The notes: a model not told the origin generated them from the letters alone. A stretch of 64,000 nucleotides of DNA from Parvibaculum sp. (GCA_030645235.1 JAUSMV010000030.1:310001-374000), one strand, 5' to 3'; counted from the first letter of the stretch, positions 27,905-38,567 are shown. Translations and numbers: made by a program.

Positions 27905-28264
27905 TCAGGCTTCGGAGGCGACCAAAGTCACGCTCTCGCCGCAGCCGCAGGCGTCGGTCTGGTTCGGATTATTGAACTTGAAACCGGCCGAAAACTTCTC
28001 CGTCTGATAGTCCATCTCGGTGCCGATCAGAAACAGGATCGCCTTGGGATCAATCAGTATACGGACGCCTTTGTCCTCGACCACTTCGTCCAATGGCTTC
28101 TGATCCTGAGCATATTCCATCGTATATTCCATGCCCGCACAGCCGCCGTTTTTCACGCCGACGCGCAGGCCGATATATTTGCCCTCCGACTGCGCCATGA
28201 TCTCGCGCAGATGGTCAGCCGCCTTGTCGGTCAGTTTGATCGCTTTTGGACGTTCGCGTGCCAT
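27905..28264 (-). CDS. sufA: A-type Fe-S carrier, SufA/HesB/IscA family
   Basis: 119 residues. The three cluster-binding cysteines are present: one in GGCAGM and two in the C-terminal CGCGES. The fold-defining KLTDKAADHLREIM start and FKFNNPNQTDACGCG end match the family. It accepts clusters built on SufBCD and passes them to target enzymes. It is the last gene of the iscR-suf operon, 54 bases after sufT. Confidence 0.92.
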   Translation of the reverse strand: MARERPKAIKLTDKAADHLREIMAQSEGKYIGLRVGVKNGGCAGMEYTMEYAQDQKPLDEVVEDKGVRILIDPKAILFLIGTEMDYQTEKFSAGFKFNNPNQTDACGCGESVTLVASEA

Positions 28265-28318
28265 GGTTCAAATCCTTCAGGCTTTAAGATGAGCCTTCAA
28301 CGTCTCTCGTTCAAGTGG

Positions 28319-28702
28319 TCAATACATATTGAGCGCAACGCGCGCTTCATCCGACATCATGCTTTGATCCCAGGGCGGATCAAACGTCATGTTGACCTTC
28401 ACATCGCCGACGCCGTCAACTGAACGCACAGCGTCTGCCACCATTTCCGGCATGGTGCCCGCGACAGGGCAGCCCGGCGCCGTCAGAGTCATGTCGATCA
28501 CAACGTCGCGGTCATCCGACACATCGACTTTATAGATCAAGCCAAGCTCATAAATATCGACGGGAATCTCAGGGTCATAGACAGATTTCATCGCCGCGAT
28601 AATGTCATCGGTCAGTCGCGCCAACTCGTCTTCCGGAATGGCGGAAGGTTTCAGGTCTGCCGCTTCAACCGGCACTTCACTCATGCTCGCGTCTTCCGAC
28701 AT
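28319..28702 (-). CDS. sufT: SufT / DUF59 Fe-S assembly protein
   Basis: 127 residues from the ATG six bases behind GAGGA. After a short acidic lead, the DUF59 (MIP18-like) domain begins IIAAMKSVYDPEIPVDIYELGLIYKV, with the conserved TAPGCPVAGTMPEMV loop containing the reactive Cys and the ending MTFDPPWDQSMMSDEAR. SufT-type proteins aid maturation of Fe-S proteins. It lies nine bases after sufS. Confidence 0.93.
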   Translation of the reverse strand: MSEDASMSEVPVEAADLKPSAIPEDELARLTDDIIAAMKSVYDPEIPVDIYELGLIYKVDVSDDRDVVIDMTLTAPGCPVAGTMPEMVADAVRSVDGVGDVKVNMTFDPPWDQSMMSDEARVALNMY

Positions 28703-28711
28703 GGACAATCC

Positions 28712-29959
28712 TCAAACAAAAAACTTGCGTGCATCTTCGAGAGCCGCGACCAACAGGTCGATGTCCTCATGCGTCGTGTACATAGCAAATGATGCGCGCG
28801 TTGTTGCCGTCACACCAAAGCGTTCCATCAATGGCTGCGCGCAATGATGGCCCGCGCGCACCGCCACACCGGCACGATCAATGATCGTTGCAATGTCATG
28901 CGCGTGTGCTTCGCCCATCGTGAATGAAATGATGCCGCCTTTTGTCTTCGACGTGCCGATGATCCTGAGATCATTGATCGCCGAGAGCTTGCGGGTTGCA
29001 TAGGCCAGCAGGTCCGCTTCATGCGCCGCAATTTTCTCGCGTCCCACATTGCGTACATAGTCAAGCGCCGCACCAAAACCAATAGCTTCAACAATCGCGG
29101 GCGTGCCCGCTTCAAAGCGATGCGGCGGCGCGGCATAGGTCACAGCCTCCATCGACACTTCGCGGATCATCTCGCCGCCGCCGCGATAGGGGCGCATACC
29201 GGCGAGCAGATGCTTCTTGCCATAGAGAAAACCGATGCCCGTCGGACCATAAATTTTGTGACCCGTCACCGCATAGAAATCAATGTCGAGCGCCTGCACG
29301 TCAACGTCGAGATGCACAGCACTCTGCGATCCGTCAGCAACAACAGGAATGCCCTTCTCATGCGCGAGACGCACAATCTCTTTCAGCGGCGTCACAGTGC
29401 CGAGCACGTTTGACATATGCGTGATGGCAACGAGCTTGGTGCGCGGTCCCAGCAGCTTTGCATAGGCATCCATATCGAGGTCGCCCTCGTCCGTCACCGG
29501 CACCCATTTCAAAACGGCGCCCTGACGCTCGCGCAGAAAGTGCCACGGCACGATATTGGAATGATGCTCCATCACCGAAAGCACAATCTCGTCGCCCGGC
29601 TCAATCAGCGGCGCGGCAAAGCTTGATGCAACAAGGTTCAGTGCATCGGTTGAACCGCTGGTGAAGATGACCTCTTCGGTCGTCGGCGCGTTCACATAGG
29701 CGCGGGCCTTCTCGCGCGCATCTTCAAATGATTGCGTCGCCGTGTTCGACAGATAGTGAAGCCCGCGATGCACATTGGCATATTCATGCTCAAGCGAATT
29801 GCGCATCGCGTCGATCACGATTTTCGGCTTCTGTGCCGACGCGCCATTGTCGAGATAGACGAGCGGCTTGCCATAGACTTCGCGCGACAGGATCGGAAAG
29901 TCGCTGCGGATTTTGTTCACGTCATAGGCAATGTCAGAAAGTTTCGGGATGATGGTCAT
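28712..29959 (-). CDS. sufS: SufS cysteine desulfurase
   Basis: 415 residues from the ATG overlapping the sufD stop (ATGA) and behind AGGAGG. PLP-binding Lys is in TGHKIYGPTG, the PLP-contact His in VMEHHSNIVPWH, and the active Cys in RAGHHCAQPLM near residue 370, the form of group II desulfurases. It takes sulfur from cysteine and normally hands it to SufE or SufU; no sufE is present in this operon. Confidence 0.95.
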   Translation of the reverse strand: MTIIPKLSDIAYDVNKIRSDFPILSREVYGKPLVYLDNGASAQKPKIVIDAMRNSLEHEYANVHRGLHYLSNTATQSFEDAREKARAYVNAPTTEEVIFTSGSTDALNLVASSFAAPLIEPGDEIVLSVMEHHSNIVPWHFLRERQGAVLKWVPVTDEGDLDMDAYAKLLGPRTKLVAITHMSNVLGTVTPLKEIVRLAHEKGIPVVADGSQSAVHLDVDVQALDIDFYAVTGHKIYGPTGIGFLYGKKHLLAGMRPYRGGGEMIREVSMEAVTYAAPPHRFEAGTPAIVEAIGFGAALDYVRNVGREKIAAHEADLLAYATRKLSAINDLRIIGTSKTKGGIISFTMGEAHAHDIATIIDRAGVAVRAGHHCAQPLMERFGVTATTRASFAMYTTHEDIDLLVAALEDARKFFV

Positions 29960-31269
29960 GCATCCTCCTTCAGCGCCAGGCGGAACCAATCAGCCGCCAG
30001 TGCGCGCAGACCTTCGCGGGCCGCGTCGTCCGGCACCGTTTCAAAGGCTTCATCAAGAAAAGCAGAAATCAAAAGCTGCCGCGCCGATTGTTCGTCAATA
30101 CCGCGCGAACGCAGATAGAACAGCGCTTCACGGTTCAACTCGCCAATCGTGCTGCCATGCGCGCATTGCACATCGTCAGCATAAATTTCGAGTTCGGGCT
30201 TCGCGTTCATCGCCGCATCGCGCGACAGAAGCAGCGCATTGCTCATCTGCCGTCCGTCCGTCTTCTGCGCATACGGGCGCACAATAACCTTGCCCTGAAA
30301 CACGCCGGTTGACGCATCATCCAGAACTGTTCTGTAAAGCGTCGCACTGGTGCAACTGGGCACTGCATGATCGACAATGCAGAACTGATCGCCGTGCTGA
30401 CGCCCGCGCAAAGCTGTCGCGCCGTTCACATGCGCTTGCGCGCCTTCGCCGTCGAACCGCACGAAAGTTTGATTGCGCGACAAAGCACTGCCCAGCGTCA
30501 TCGTGAAAGATGAGAAGTACGATTTTGCCGCAAGCGCCGCTGTCAGCGTCGCCAGATGCACAGCGCCCGCTGCTTCATCCTGCACCTTAATATGCGTGAG
30601 GCGCGCTTCTGCGCCCAACGACACATTCGTCACCACATCGTCGAAATAATTCGTCGCGCCCGCGCTCACATAGCTTTCGTAGATCACTGCTTCCGCGCCA
30701 TCATCGAGCCGCACAAGATTGCGCCGGTGCGATGCGCCGTCATCTCCCGCGAGATGAATAAGATGCAGCGGCTTATCGAGCTTCACGCCTTTGGCGAGAT
30801 GCAAAGCCAAGCCACCGCGCATCAGCGCCAGATTGAGCGCCGTCACGTTCGCAGCTTGTGCATCACTCACGCGCGTCTCAACCAGCGTCTTCGCCCAATC
30901 AGCACTCAATGCATCGCTAAGTGAAACGACGGTGACGCCGGACGGCAGATCAGAGATCTTTGTCTGCATCACGCCATTCACGAAAACAACGACATGACGA
31001 TCCACGGCACCAAAAACATTGATTGCAGTCGCGTCGGGCAGCGCCACATCGCCCTTATGCAACGGAGCCGATACGACACTCGCCTTCTCCAGAGCGCGCG
31101 CAAGATCGGTATAGCGCCAGTCTTCAAGGCGACGATGCGGCAAGCCACTCGCCGCAAATTCTTTCATCGCCGCGTCGCGTCGCGCGGAAAGCCAGACGAG
31201 ACCGCTCGCGGGCAGCGATCCGCGCTCGCGCTCGTATGTCTCGACAAATGTTTTGGCCGCGTCAGTCAT
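29956..31269 (-). CDS. sufD: SufD, Fe-S scaffold subunit
   Basis: 437 residues. The C-terminal beta-helix half with AQKTDGRQMSNALLLSRDAAMNAKPELEIYADDVQCAHGSTIGELNREALFYLRSRG is the SufBD signature including the His that helps cluster formation in the SufBCD complex. It starts nine bases after sufC and overlaps sufS by four bases. The N-terminal 150 residues are variable as usual for SufD. Confidence 0.95.
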   Translation of the reverse strand: MTDAAKTFVETYERERGSLPASGLVWLSARRDAAMKEFAASGLPHRRLEDWRYTDLARALEKASVVSAPLHKGDVALPDATAINVFGAVDRHVVVFVNGVMQTKISDLPSGVTVVSLSDALSADWAKTLVETRVSDAQAANVTALNLALMRGGLALHLAKGVKLDKPLHLIHLAGDDGASHRRNLVRLDDGAEAVIYESYVSAGATNYFDDVVTNVSLGAEARLTHIKVQDEAAGAVHLATLTAALAAKSYFSSFTMTLGSALSRNQTFVRFDGEGAQAHVNGATALRGRQHGDQFCIVDHAVPSCTSATLYRTVLDDASTGVFQGKVIVRPYAQKTDGRQMSNALLLSRDAAMNAKPELEIYADDVQCAHGSTIGELNREALFYLRSRGIDEQSARQLLISAFLDEAFETVPDDAAREGLRALAADWFRLALKEDA

Positions 31270-31278
31270 AGGTCTTCC

Positions 31279-32019
31279 TTATGCCGCGAATTCGGCATAG
31301 CCGGTGCGTTCAAGTTCACCGGCAAGTTCCTTGCCGCCCGTGCGCACGATTTTGCCCTTCGACAAAACATGCACAACGTCCGGCACGATATAGTCGAGCA
31401 AGCGCTGGTAATGCGTAATGACGATCATCGCACGCTCAGGCGAGCGCAGCGCGTTGACACCGTCCGCCACAACTTTCAGCGCGTCAATATCGAGCCCTGA
31501 ATCTGTCTCATCGAGAATGGCGAGCGTCGGCTCAAGCAAAGACATTTGCAAAATTTCGGCGCGTTTCTTTTCGCCACCGGAGAAGCCCACATTGAGCGCG
31601 CGCTTCAGCATGTCGTCGGCGACATTCAGCGGCTTTGCCTTCTCGCGCACCAGTTTCAGAAAACGCGGCGCATCAAGTTCTTCTTCGCCGCGCGCTTTAC
31701 GCACCGAGTTCAAAGCCGTTTTCAGAAACGTCATGGTCGTGACGCCGGGAATTTCGATCGGATACTGGAACGCGAGGAACACACCGGCCGCAGCGCGTTG
31801 GTCAACGCTCAAGGGCAACAAATCCTGACCTTTGTACGTCACGGAACCTTTCGTCACTTCATAGCCTTCGCGACCCGACAGCAAATAAGAGAGCGTCGAT
31901 TTGCCCGAACCGTTCGGGCCCATGATCGCATGCACTTCGCCTGCATTGACCGTGAGGTCGATGCCTTGAAGAATTTCTTTGCCGCCCACTTTGACGTGCA
32001 GGTTTTTGATCTCAAGCAT
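31279..32019 (-). CDS. sufC: SufC ATPase
   Basis: 246 residues, ABC-type ATPase. Walker A is GPNGSGKST, the signature is GFSGGEKKRAEI, and Walker B is LAILDETDSGLDID with the SufC-type ending. It powers shape changes of SufB and SufD. The ATG shares one base with the sufB stop (TAATG). Confidence 0.97.
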   Translation of the reverse strand: MLEIKNLHVKVGGKEILQGIDLTVNAGEVHAIMGPNGSGKSTLSYLLSGREGYEVTKGSVTYKGQDLLPLSVDQRAAAGVFLAFQYPIEIPGVTTMTFLKTALNSVRKARGEEELDAPRFLKLVREKAKPLNVADDMLKRALNVGFSGGEKKRAEILQMSLLEPTLAILDETDSGLDIDALKVVADGVNALRSPERAMIVITHYQRLLDYIVPDVVHVLSKGKIVRTGGKELAGELERTGYAEFAA

Positions 32020-33473
32020 TAGCCGACACTTCCTTCAAGTGAGATAGCAACGAGCTTCTGCGCTTCGACGGCAAACTCCATCGGGAGTTGCTGAAGCACA
32101 TCGCGGCAGAAACCGTTGACGATGAGCGCGACCGCTTCTTCGGCAGGAACACCGCGCTGCATGCAATAAAAAAGCTGATCTTCCGAAATCTTCGAAGTCG
32201 TCGCTTCGTGTTCCAAAATCGCGGTCGGGTTTTTCGCTTCGATGTAAGGAACCGTATGCGCCGATGACTGATCGCCGATGAGCAGGCTGTCGCATTGCGT
32301 GAAATTGCGCACGCCCTCTGCCTTCTTGTGAACCGACACAAGACCGCGATAGGTGTTCGACGACTTACCCGCCGCGATCCCCTTGGAGATGATGCGGCTC
32401 GACGTGTTCTTGCCGAGATGGATCATCTTGGTGCCGCTATCGACCTGCTGATAGTGGTTGGAAATGGCGATGGAATAAAACTCGCCGCGTGAATCATCGC
32501 CGCGCAAAATGCAGCTCGGATATTTCCATGTGACGGCAGAGCCTGTCTCAACCTGCGTCCATGAAATCTTGGACCGATCGCCACGGCAATCGCCGCGCTT
32601 CGTTACGAAATTGTAGATGCCGCCTTTGCCGTTTTCGTCGCCGGGAAACCAGTTCTGCACGGTCGAGTATTTGATCTCGGCATCATCATGCGCGATGAGT
32701 TCCACGACTGCGGCGTGCAACTGGTTCTCGTCGCGTTGCGGCGCGGTGCAGCCTTCGAGATATGAAACGTAGGAGCCTTTGTCAGCAATGATGAGCGTGC
32801 GCTCAAACTGACCGGTCTGGGCTTCGTTGATGCGGAAATAGGTGGACAGTTCCATCGGGCAGCGTACGCCCGGCGGAATGTAAACGAACGAACCATCGGA
32901 GAAGACCGCCGAGTTCAGTGTCGCGTAATAATTGTCTGTCGTCGGCACAACGGTGCCGAGATATTTCTGCACAAGTTCGGGATGCTCGCGCACGGCTTCC
33001 GAGAACGGGCAGAAGATCACGCCGACTTCGCGGAGCTTCTCTTTGAAGGTCGTGACAACCGACACACTGTCAAACACAGCATCGACCGCGACGCCCGCCA
33101 GCATCTGCTGTTCAAGCAAAGGAATGCCAAGCTTCTTGTAAGTCTCAAGAAGTTTCGGATCGACCTGATCGAGACTATCGAGTTTCGCTTTTTGTTTCGG
33201 CGCGGAATAATAGTAAGCGCTCTGAAAATCAATCGGCGGATATTCAACCTTCGCCCATGCCGGTTCTTCCATCGTCAGCCAACGACGGTAAGCCTCAAGA
33301 CGCCAATCAAGCATCCATTGCGGCTCTTCTTTTTTGGCCGAGATATAGCGGATCGTATCCTCGCTCAACCCGATGGGTGCGCGTTCGGATTCGATGTCGG
33401 TGGTGAAACCGTATTTGTATTTTTCACCGGCGACCTTATCGACCGTTTCGACTGTTTCGCGGACAGCCACCAT
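32019..33473 (-). CDS. sufB: SufB, Fe-S scaffold subunit
   Basis: 484 residues from the ATG one base after the upstream desulfurase stop; an earlier in-frame codon at 33512 lies inside that gene. The conserved core is seen as [45 protein letters not shown] and [17 protein letters not shown], with the cluster-linked Cys in EGCTAP. It forms the scaffold where the cluster is built with SufC and SufD. Confidence 0.96.
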   Translation of the reverse strand: MVAVRETVETVDKVAGEKYKYGFTTDIESERAPIGLSEDTIRYISAKKEEPQWMLDWRLEAYRRWLTMEEPAWAKVEYPPIDFQSAYYYSAPKQKAKLDSLDQVDPKLLETYKKLGIPLLEQQMLAGVAVDAVFDSVSVVTTFKEKLREVGVIFCPFSEAVREHPELVQKYLGTVVPTTDNYYATLNSAVFSDGSFVYIPPGVRCPMELSTYFRINEAQTGQFERTLIIADKGSYVSYLEGCTAPQRDENQLHAAVVELIAHDDAEIKYSTVQNWFPGDENGKGGIYNFVTKRGDCRGDRSKISWTQVETGSAVTWKYPSCILRGDDSRGEFYSIAISNHYQQVDSGTKMIHLGKNTSSRIISKGIAAGKSSNTYRGLVSVHKKAEGVRNFTQCDSLLIGDQSSAHTVPYIEAKNPTAILEHEATTSKISEDQLFYCMQRGVPAEEAVALIVNGFCRDVLQQLPMEFAVEAQKLVAISLEGSVG

Positions 33474-33474
33474 A

Positions 33475-34647
33475 TCAATGCTCCACTTCTGCAAGTGCGG
33501 GGGAGGATGCACCTGTGTTCGTGTTCTTCACTTTGTCGCTCGCGCGCTTCACATAGCGCGTCCAGCTTGTGACCAGATGGTCGATATCTTCTTTTGTCGT
33601 TTCGCGTCCGAGGCTCACGCGGATCGCGGCACCGGCAAGATCATCGCTGACGCCCATCGCGGACAAGACATGCGAGCGCGCGACCTTGCCCGATGAGCAG
33701 GCAGAACCTGCGCTGACCGCAAGCCTGTCGAGATCGAGGGCCACAATAAGGGTTTCGCTGGCGAGACCCGATGCGGCAAAGAGGCTCGTATTGGCGAGAC
33801 GCGGTGCGTGGGCGCCGAAGATCGAAATGTCCGGCACGGCTCTGCGCAATTCAGCTTCCATATAATCGCGCAAATCGGCGCTCATGTTTTCGTCGCGCAC
33901 GAGACGCGCCGCAACGCCGAAGCCTGCAATGCCGGAAAGATTTTCTGTGCCCGCACGGCGGCGCTTTTCCTGTCCGCCGCCTTTGATAAAGGACTCGAAC
34001 GGAAGCGATGCGCGAATGACCAATGCGCCGACACCCTGCGGTCCGCCAAGTTTGTGCGCAGAGAGCAGGATCATGTCCGCGCCAAGCGCCTTCATGTCAA
34101 CGGAGAGACGACCGGCTGTCTGAATAGTGTCCGCAAGCAGCAACGCGCCCGCCGCATGCGCGAGCGTTGCGGCTTCACTCACAGGCTGGATCACGCCGGT
34201 TTCATTATTTGCATGCATCAACGCGACGAGCGCCTTGCCGGGTTTTGCGAGCAGGGCTTCAAGCGCGGCGAGATCTGCAACACCGTTTGCATCAACCGGA
34301 AGGATGTCGAGCGGCAGGCCCGATGCGAGTGCGGGGGCGCGGATGCAATCATGTTCAATCGCAGAGATGATGAGACGCTCAATGCCGAGCGAGGTCTTGG
34401 CCAGATGAAGCGCGAGGTTCGCGGCTTCCGTGCCGCCGCTCGTGAAGATGACTTCGTTTGTCTTCGCGCCGACAAGCGATGCGACTTCAGCGCGCGCGCC
34501 TTCGATGAGGGCGAGCGCACGGCGGCCCTCTCCGTGGACGGAGGAGGGATTGCCCGTCAGCGTCAGCGCATGCGCGACCGCAGCCGCAGCTTCGGGGCGA
34601 ACCGGCGCTGTGGCATTGTGGTCGAGATAGATGCGCTTCGTTGTCAT
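33475..34647 (-). CDS. group I cysteine desulfurase (NifS/IscS type)
   Basis: 390 residues. PLP Lys is in [15 protein letters not shown], and the mobile loop with active Cys reads [17 protein letters not shown], which is the group I type. This is a second desulfurase besides SufS in the same operon, an arrangement common in Alphaproteobacteria. It starts 18 bases after iscR. It is shorter than E. coli IscS (404) and closer to NifS-like forms. Confidence 0.92.
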   Translation of the reverse strand: MTTKRIYLDHNATAPVRPEAAAAVAHALTLTGNPSSVHGEGRRALALIEGARAEVASLVGAKTNEVIFTSGGTEAANLALHLAKTSLGIERLIISAIEHDCIRAPALASGLPLDILPVDANGVADLAALEALLAKPGKALVALMHANNETGVIQPVSEAATLAHAAGALLLADTIQTAGRLSVDMKALGADMILLSAHKLGGPQGVGALVIRASLPFESFIKGGGQEKRRRAGTENLSGIAGFGVAARLVRDENMSADLRDYMEAELRRAVPDISIFGAHAPRLANTSLFAASGLASETLIVALDLDRLAVSAGSACSSGKVARSHVLSAMGVSDDLAGAAIRVSLGRETTKEDIDHLVTSWTRYVKRASDKVKNTNTGASSPALAEVEH

Positions 34648-34665
34648 GGACTTGTCCGTCCTTCT

Positions 34666-35127
34666 TCAATCGGCAGCGTTGGCGGTGAGGGTCGTCTCAA
34701 GTGTGGACCTTGCGACACGACCATTGATGACATCGCTCAGGGAGACGCCGCTCAGGAACACCTGGATCTGATGGCTCAGCTCTTCCCACAGATCATGTGT
34801 GATGCAGCGGCTCGACGAATGCTCCATGCATCCTTTCGGCGAACCCACTTCGCAGCGCGTCACTTTGATAGGTTCATCGACGGCGAGAATCACATCCGAA
34901 ATTCTGATCTCTTCGGAGGGACGCGCGAGCAGATAACCGCCGCCCGGACCGCGCACGCTTTTGACGAGATCGCCGCGACGAAGTTTGGCGAAGAGCTGTT
35001 CCAGATAGGAGAGCGAAATCTCCTGACGCTCGGCGATGTCCGCCAGCGCGACCGGTTTGCCGGTGCCAAAACGCGCGAGATCGGACATCGCCATGACGGC
35101 GTAACGCCCTTTTGTGGTGAGCTTCAT
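34666..35127 (-). CDS. iscR: Rrf2-family regulator IscR
   Basis: 153 residues from the ATG opening MKLTTKGRYAV, the standard IscR start. The winged HTH covers residues 1-80 with SLSYLEQLFAKLRRGDLVKSVRGPGGGY. Three cysteines (C92, C100, C108) and H111 in CITHDLW form the [2Fe-2S] site; spacing between the Cys is two residues longer than in E. coli. It leads the suf operon and should repress it when clusters are plentiful. The 286 bases upstream up to 35413 hold its promoter, and I see no other gene there. Confidence 0.93.
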   Translation of the reverse strand: MKLTTKGRYAVMAMSDLARFGTGKPVALADIAERQEISLSYLEQLFAKLRRGDLVKSVRGPGGGYLLARPSEEIRISDVILAVDEPIKVTRCEVGSPKGCMEHSSSRCITHDLWEELSHQIQVFLSGVSLSDVINGRVARSTLETTLTANAAD

Positions 35128-35413
35128 GGGGGACCTACTCCTATAGAAAGCGGCCCTTGACGCACTCACGCACCCAAAAGCCTTGCCTAACTGGCACTTG
35201 CCTGTGTTAAAGAACCATCGCCCATCCTATCTCAGACGGAATAGGCGCGCCGTTCGTCGGGTTATTACCTACTACGGCTGTCAACTATTTAGCGATCCTT
35301 TGGCCGAATTGCCAGAGGAAAAGCCAAAAAAATCATGGGATTAATTCCCGCCGCTACACTGGGTTATTACGCCGCAGTCCGCTGCGTGGCCTTAAAGGTG
35401 AATTGAGAAACAT

Positions 35414-36070
35414 ATGCCTGAAGTCATCTTCAATGGCCCTGCTGGCCGCATCGAGGGTCGTTACCATCATAGCCGCAAGGCGAATTCGCCGATTGCGCTG
35501 GTTTTGCATCCGCATCCGCAGTTTGGCGGCACGATGAACAACCCTGTGACGCTCGCACTGTTTCAGGATTTTGTGGCGCGCGGCTTTTCGGTTCTGCGCT
35601 TCAACTTCCGCGGTGTCGGCCGCTCGCAGGGCGCGTTTGACAGCGGAATCGGTGAGTTGTCGGATGCCGCCTCGGCGCTCGATTGGCTGCAGGCGCAGAA
35701 TTCCGATGCGTCGCAATGCTGGATCGGCGGTTTCTCGTTCGGCGCATGGATCGCCATGCAGGTGCTGATGCGCCGTCCTGAGGTCGAGGGCTTCATCTCG
35801 GTTGCCCCGCCCGCCAATATGTATGACTTCACCTTCCTCGCGCCCTGCCCGTCCTCAGGCCTCATCGTCAACGGCTCCACGGACCAGGTGGCTCCAGCGG
35901 GCGATGTGCAGAAGCTGGTGGATCGCCTCAAAACCCAGAAGGGCATTGTCATCGAGCATTCGGTGATCGAAGGCGCGAACCATTTCTTCGACACGCATGT
36001 CGAGCAGCTCGCTACAGTAACGGGCGCTTATCTCGACAAGCGATTGGAAGGCCAACCCACAAGAGGCTGA
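35414..36070 (+). CDS. COG2945-type alpha/beta hydrolase
   Basis: 218 residues. The start VIFNGPAGRIEGRYHH, the LHPHPQFGGTMNN loop, RFNFRGVGRSQGAFD, the nucleophile elbow GGFSFGAW and the final GANHFFD with catalytic His are all typical of this small conserved hydrolase family. It has no signal peptide. Its substrate is unknown. It faces the anmK gene and ends five bases from it. Confidence 0.88.
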   Translation: MPEVIFNGPAGRIEGRYHHSRKANSPIALVLHPHPQFGGTMNNPVTLALFQDFVARGFSVLRFNFRGVGRSQGAFDSGIGELSDAASALDWLQAQNSDASQCWIGGFSFGAWIAMQVLMRRPEVEGFISVAPPANMYDFTFLAPCPSSGLIVNGSTDQVAPAGDVQKLVDRLKTQKGIVIEHSVIEGANHFFDTHVEQLATVTGAYLDKRLEGQPTRG

Positions 36071-36075
36071 AAAGC

Positions 36076-37176
36076 TTAAGCCTTTGCCTTGTGGATGATT
36101 CCGCCGGGCATCGGCTTCGGCACGCCTGTCGTTGTCGGCAAACTTAAAGGAAGCCCTTTAAGTGAGCGCACCGCGAGATAGGCAAAGGCTTCGGCCTCCA
36201 CATCATCGCCGCGCCACCCGAGATCCTCGGCCGGAAGCACACCGCCCTGAAGGCGGCGCGACAGCATGGCCATCAACGTGGGATTGTGACGACCGCCACC
36301 GCAAACCACGAAACGGGTGGGCATTCCCGGAATATGGGCGATGCCGCGCGCTATCGCTTCGACGGTGAAAGCGGTGAGAGTCGCTGCACCGTCGGGCGGG
36401 GACAGACCTTCCACAGCGGCGGGCGAGAAGGAAAAACGGTCGAGGGATTTCGGCGGCTTTCGGTCAAAAAACTCATTGGCCATAAGGGCTTGCAGCGCAT
36501 CGACATCGACCTCGCCGATCTCGGCCATGGCCCCGTCTTTGTCCAATGGCACACCGGTATGGCGGAAGACCCAATCGTCGATTAAGGCGTTGCCCGGACC
36601 GGTATCAAACGCAATTAAACTTCCGTCGATTCCCACATAAGTCACATTGCCAACACCGCCTATGTTGATGATTGCAATGGATTCTTTGATACCTGCAGCG
36701 CGCACGAGCGCCTGATGATAGAGCGGCACGAGGGGCGCGCCGTGGCCACCGGCGGCGACGTCGGCGGAGCGGAAGTCATTGACCACATCAATACCCGTCA
36801 GACGTGCAAGCTCGGCCCCCATGCCGATCTGGACGGTGCGGCGGATGGCGGGCTGATGCAACACGGTCTGACCGTGGAAGCCAATAATATCAATGTCTTG
36901 CGGACCGAATGCGCTTTCCTTTAGGAGCGCGCGGACGGCCTGAGCATGCGCCAGCGTCAAAAGCCGCTCGGCCTCAGCAACCTCAGCGGGCATCGGCTCG
37001 TCGGGTTTCCATGCCTTTGAGACTTCCAAAGCGGCGCGGAGAACCGCCCTTTCTTCGGGCGTATAGGCCACAGAGAGGGTCGGGCCGGGAGTGAGCTCTG
37101 CTTCGCCGTCTGTTTCGATAATCGCGGCGTCGATGCCGTCGAGCGATGTTCCACTCATTAATCCCAAAGCACGCAT
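36076..37176 (-). CDS. anmK: anhydro-N-acetylmuramic acid kinase
   Basis: 366 residues from MRALGLMSGTSLDGID. That N-terminal ATP motif, FDTGPGNALIDDW with catalytic Asp in the middle and VCGGGRHNPTLM near the end are diagnostic. It opens and phosphorylates 1,6-anhydro-MurNAc released from the wall, so its sugar can be recycled. The neighbours tyrS (divergent) and the cell-wall block further on are a common setting. Confidence 0.95.
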   Translation of the reverse strand: MRALGLMSGTSLDGIDAAIIETDGEAELTPGPTLSVAYTPEERAVLRAALEVSKAWKPDEPMPAEVAEAERLLTLAHAQAVRALLKESAFGPQDIDIIGFHGQTVLHQPAIRRTVQIGMGAELARLTGIDVVNDFRSADVAAGGHGAPLVPLYHQALVRAAGIKESIAIINIGGVGNVTYVGIDGSLIAFDTGPGNALIDDWVFRHTGVPLDKDGAMAEIGEVDVDALQALMANEFFDRKPPKSLDRFSFSPAAVEGLSPPDGAATLTAFTVEAIARGIAHIPGMPTRFVVCGGGRHNPTLMAMLSRRLQGGVLPAEDLGWRGDDVEAEAFAYLAVRSLKGLPLSLPTTTGVPKPMPGGIIHKAKA

Positions 37177-37218
37177 AAGTCCGATCAACCTCAGTTTGGC
37201 GGCACGCGAAAACGTGCT

Positions 37219-37253
37219 AATTCCTGCGAGAGATTAAGCGTTTCCATGTCGAG
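37219..37253 (-). repeat. short relative (copy C) of the 100-base intergenic element
   Basis: It matches the hairpin part of copy B in 28 of 35 positions; most changes are transitions. The surrounding bases 37208-37244 can form the same stem-loop, with changes on both arms. It lies between the divergent anmK and tyrS genes, close to both promoters. Confidence 0.45.
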
Positions 37254-37300
37254 TTCGAGCGAAATTCGAGCGAGCTGCTTGAACCAAAAGAGACCTCAAA

Positions 37301-38557
37301 ATGAGTGCATTTAAGTCCGACTTCCTCCGCGAGATTTCCGCGCGTGGATTTATCCATCAATGTTCAGATGCGGAAGCACTCGACGCTTATGCCGCAAAAG
37401 AAACAATGACGGCCTATATCGGATTCGACTGCACCGGTCCTTCGCTCCATGTCGGGCACCTTATGGGAATAATGATGCTGCGCCGCTTGCAGCAGGCGGG
37501 GCACAAGCCAATCGTGTTGATGGGCGGCGGCACAACCAAAGTGGGCGATCCGTCCGGCAAAGACGAGCAGCGCCAGTTGCTCACCGACGAGGTGATCGCG
37601 GCCAACATGGCGTCGATCAAAACGGCTTTCACCTCGTTCCTGACATTCGGCGACGGGCCGACCGATGCCATCATGGTCAATAATGCCGAATGGCTCGACA
37701 AGCTCGAATATATCGCTTTCCTGCGCGACTATGGCCGCCATTTCTCCGTGAACAGAATGTTGAGCTTTGACAGCGTGAAGCTGCGCCTTGAGCGCGAGCA
37801 GCCGCTGTCCTTCCTCGAATTCAATTACATGATTTTGCAGGCCTATGATTTCGTCGAACTTGGCAAACGCTATGGCTGCCGCTTGCAGATGGGCGGTTCG
37901 GACCAATGGGGCAATATCGTCAACGGCATCGACCTCGGCCGCCGCGCGGCGAACCTTGATCTCTATGCCGTGACCTGCCCGCTCATCACCACGTCATCGG
38001 GCGCGAAGATGGGCAAGACGGCGTCGGGCGCGGTGTGGCTCAACGCTGACATGCGTTCGCCGTTCGACTATTGGCAGTTCTGGCGCAATACGGAGGACGC
38101 CGATGTGGGCCGCTTCCTGCGTCTCTTCACCGAATTGCCGCTCAATGAAATCGCGCGGCTTGAAGCTCTGCCCGGCGCGGAGCTGAACGAGGCGAAAAAG
38201 GTGCTGGCGACGGAAGCCACCGCGATGCTGCATGGGCGGGCGGAAGCCGACCGCGCGGCGGGCGCTGCGAAAGCGGCGTTTGAGGAGGGGTCATTGAGCG
38301 CGGACCTGCCGACGATTGAGATTGACGGGGCGCTGCTCGATGCCGGGCTTGGTGTGCTCAATGCGTTCGTTCTGGCGGGACTTTGCGCGTCAACGAGCGA
38401 TGTGCGGCGTCAGATTAAGGGCGGCGCTTTGCGCGTGAATGACGAGGCTGTAAGTGATGACCGTGCGGTGCTGACGCGGGCAAACCTGACGGCTGACGGC
38501 GTGGTGAAGCTGTCGATGGGTAAGAAGCGGCATGTGTTACTGAGGCCTGCTGCTTGA
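37301..38557 (+). CDS. tyrS: tyrosyl-tRNA synthetase
   Basis: 418 residues, class I synthetase of the long bacterial type. The HIGH-type motif is [10 protein letters not shown] near residue 50, [10 protein letters not shown] lies in the middle, and the KMSKS loop reads KMGKT. The C-terminal S4 RNA-binding domain includes [18 protein letters not shown]. It loads tRNA-Tyr with tyrosine. The ATG matches the normal start. Confidence 0.97.
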   Translation: MSAFKSDFLREISARGFIHQCSDAEALDAYAAKETMTAYIGFDCTGPSLHVGHLMGIMMLRRLQQAGHKPIVLMGGGTTKVGDPSGKDEQRQLLTDEVIAANMASIKTAFTSFLTFGDGPTDAIMVNNAEWLDKLEYIAFLRDYGRHFSVNRMLSFDSVKLRLEREQPLSFLEFNYMILQAYDFVELGKRYGCRLQMGGSDQWGNIVNGIDLGRRAANLDLYAVTCPLITTSSGAKMGKTASGAVWLNADMRSPFDYWQFWRNTEDADVGRFLRLFTELPLNEIARLEALPGAELNEAKKVLATEATAMLHGRAEADRAAGAAKAAFEEGSLSADLPTIEIDGALLDAGLGVLNAFVLAGLCASTSDVRRQIKGGALRVNDEAVSDDRAVLTRANLTADGVVKLSMGKKRHVLLRPAA

Positions 38558-38567
38558 GCAAGTAAGC

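Noticed and set aside
28261-28280. GGTTCAAATCC resembling a tRNA T-loop
   Set aside because: No acceptor, D or anticodon stems can be placed around it; it lies in the short sufT-sufA gap.
33808-35160. 450-residue open frame on the plus strand across the desulfurase and iscR genes
   Set aside because: Both opposite-strand genes are unmistakable; the Arg/His/Cys-rich translation is typical of antisense frames in GC-rich DNA.
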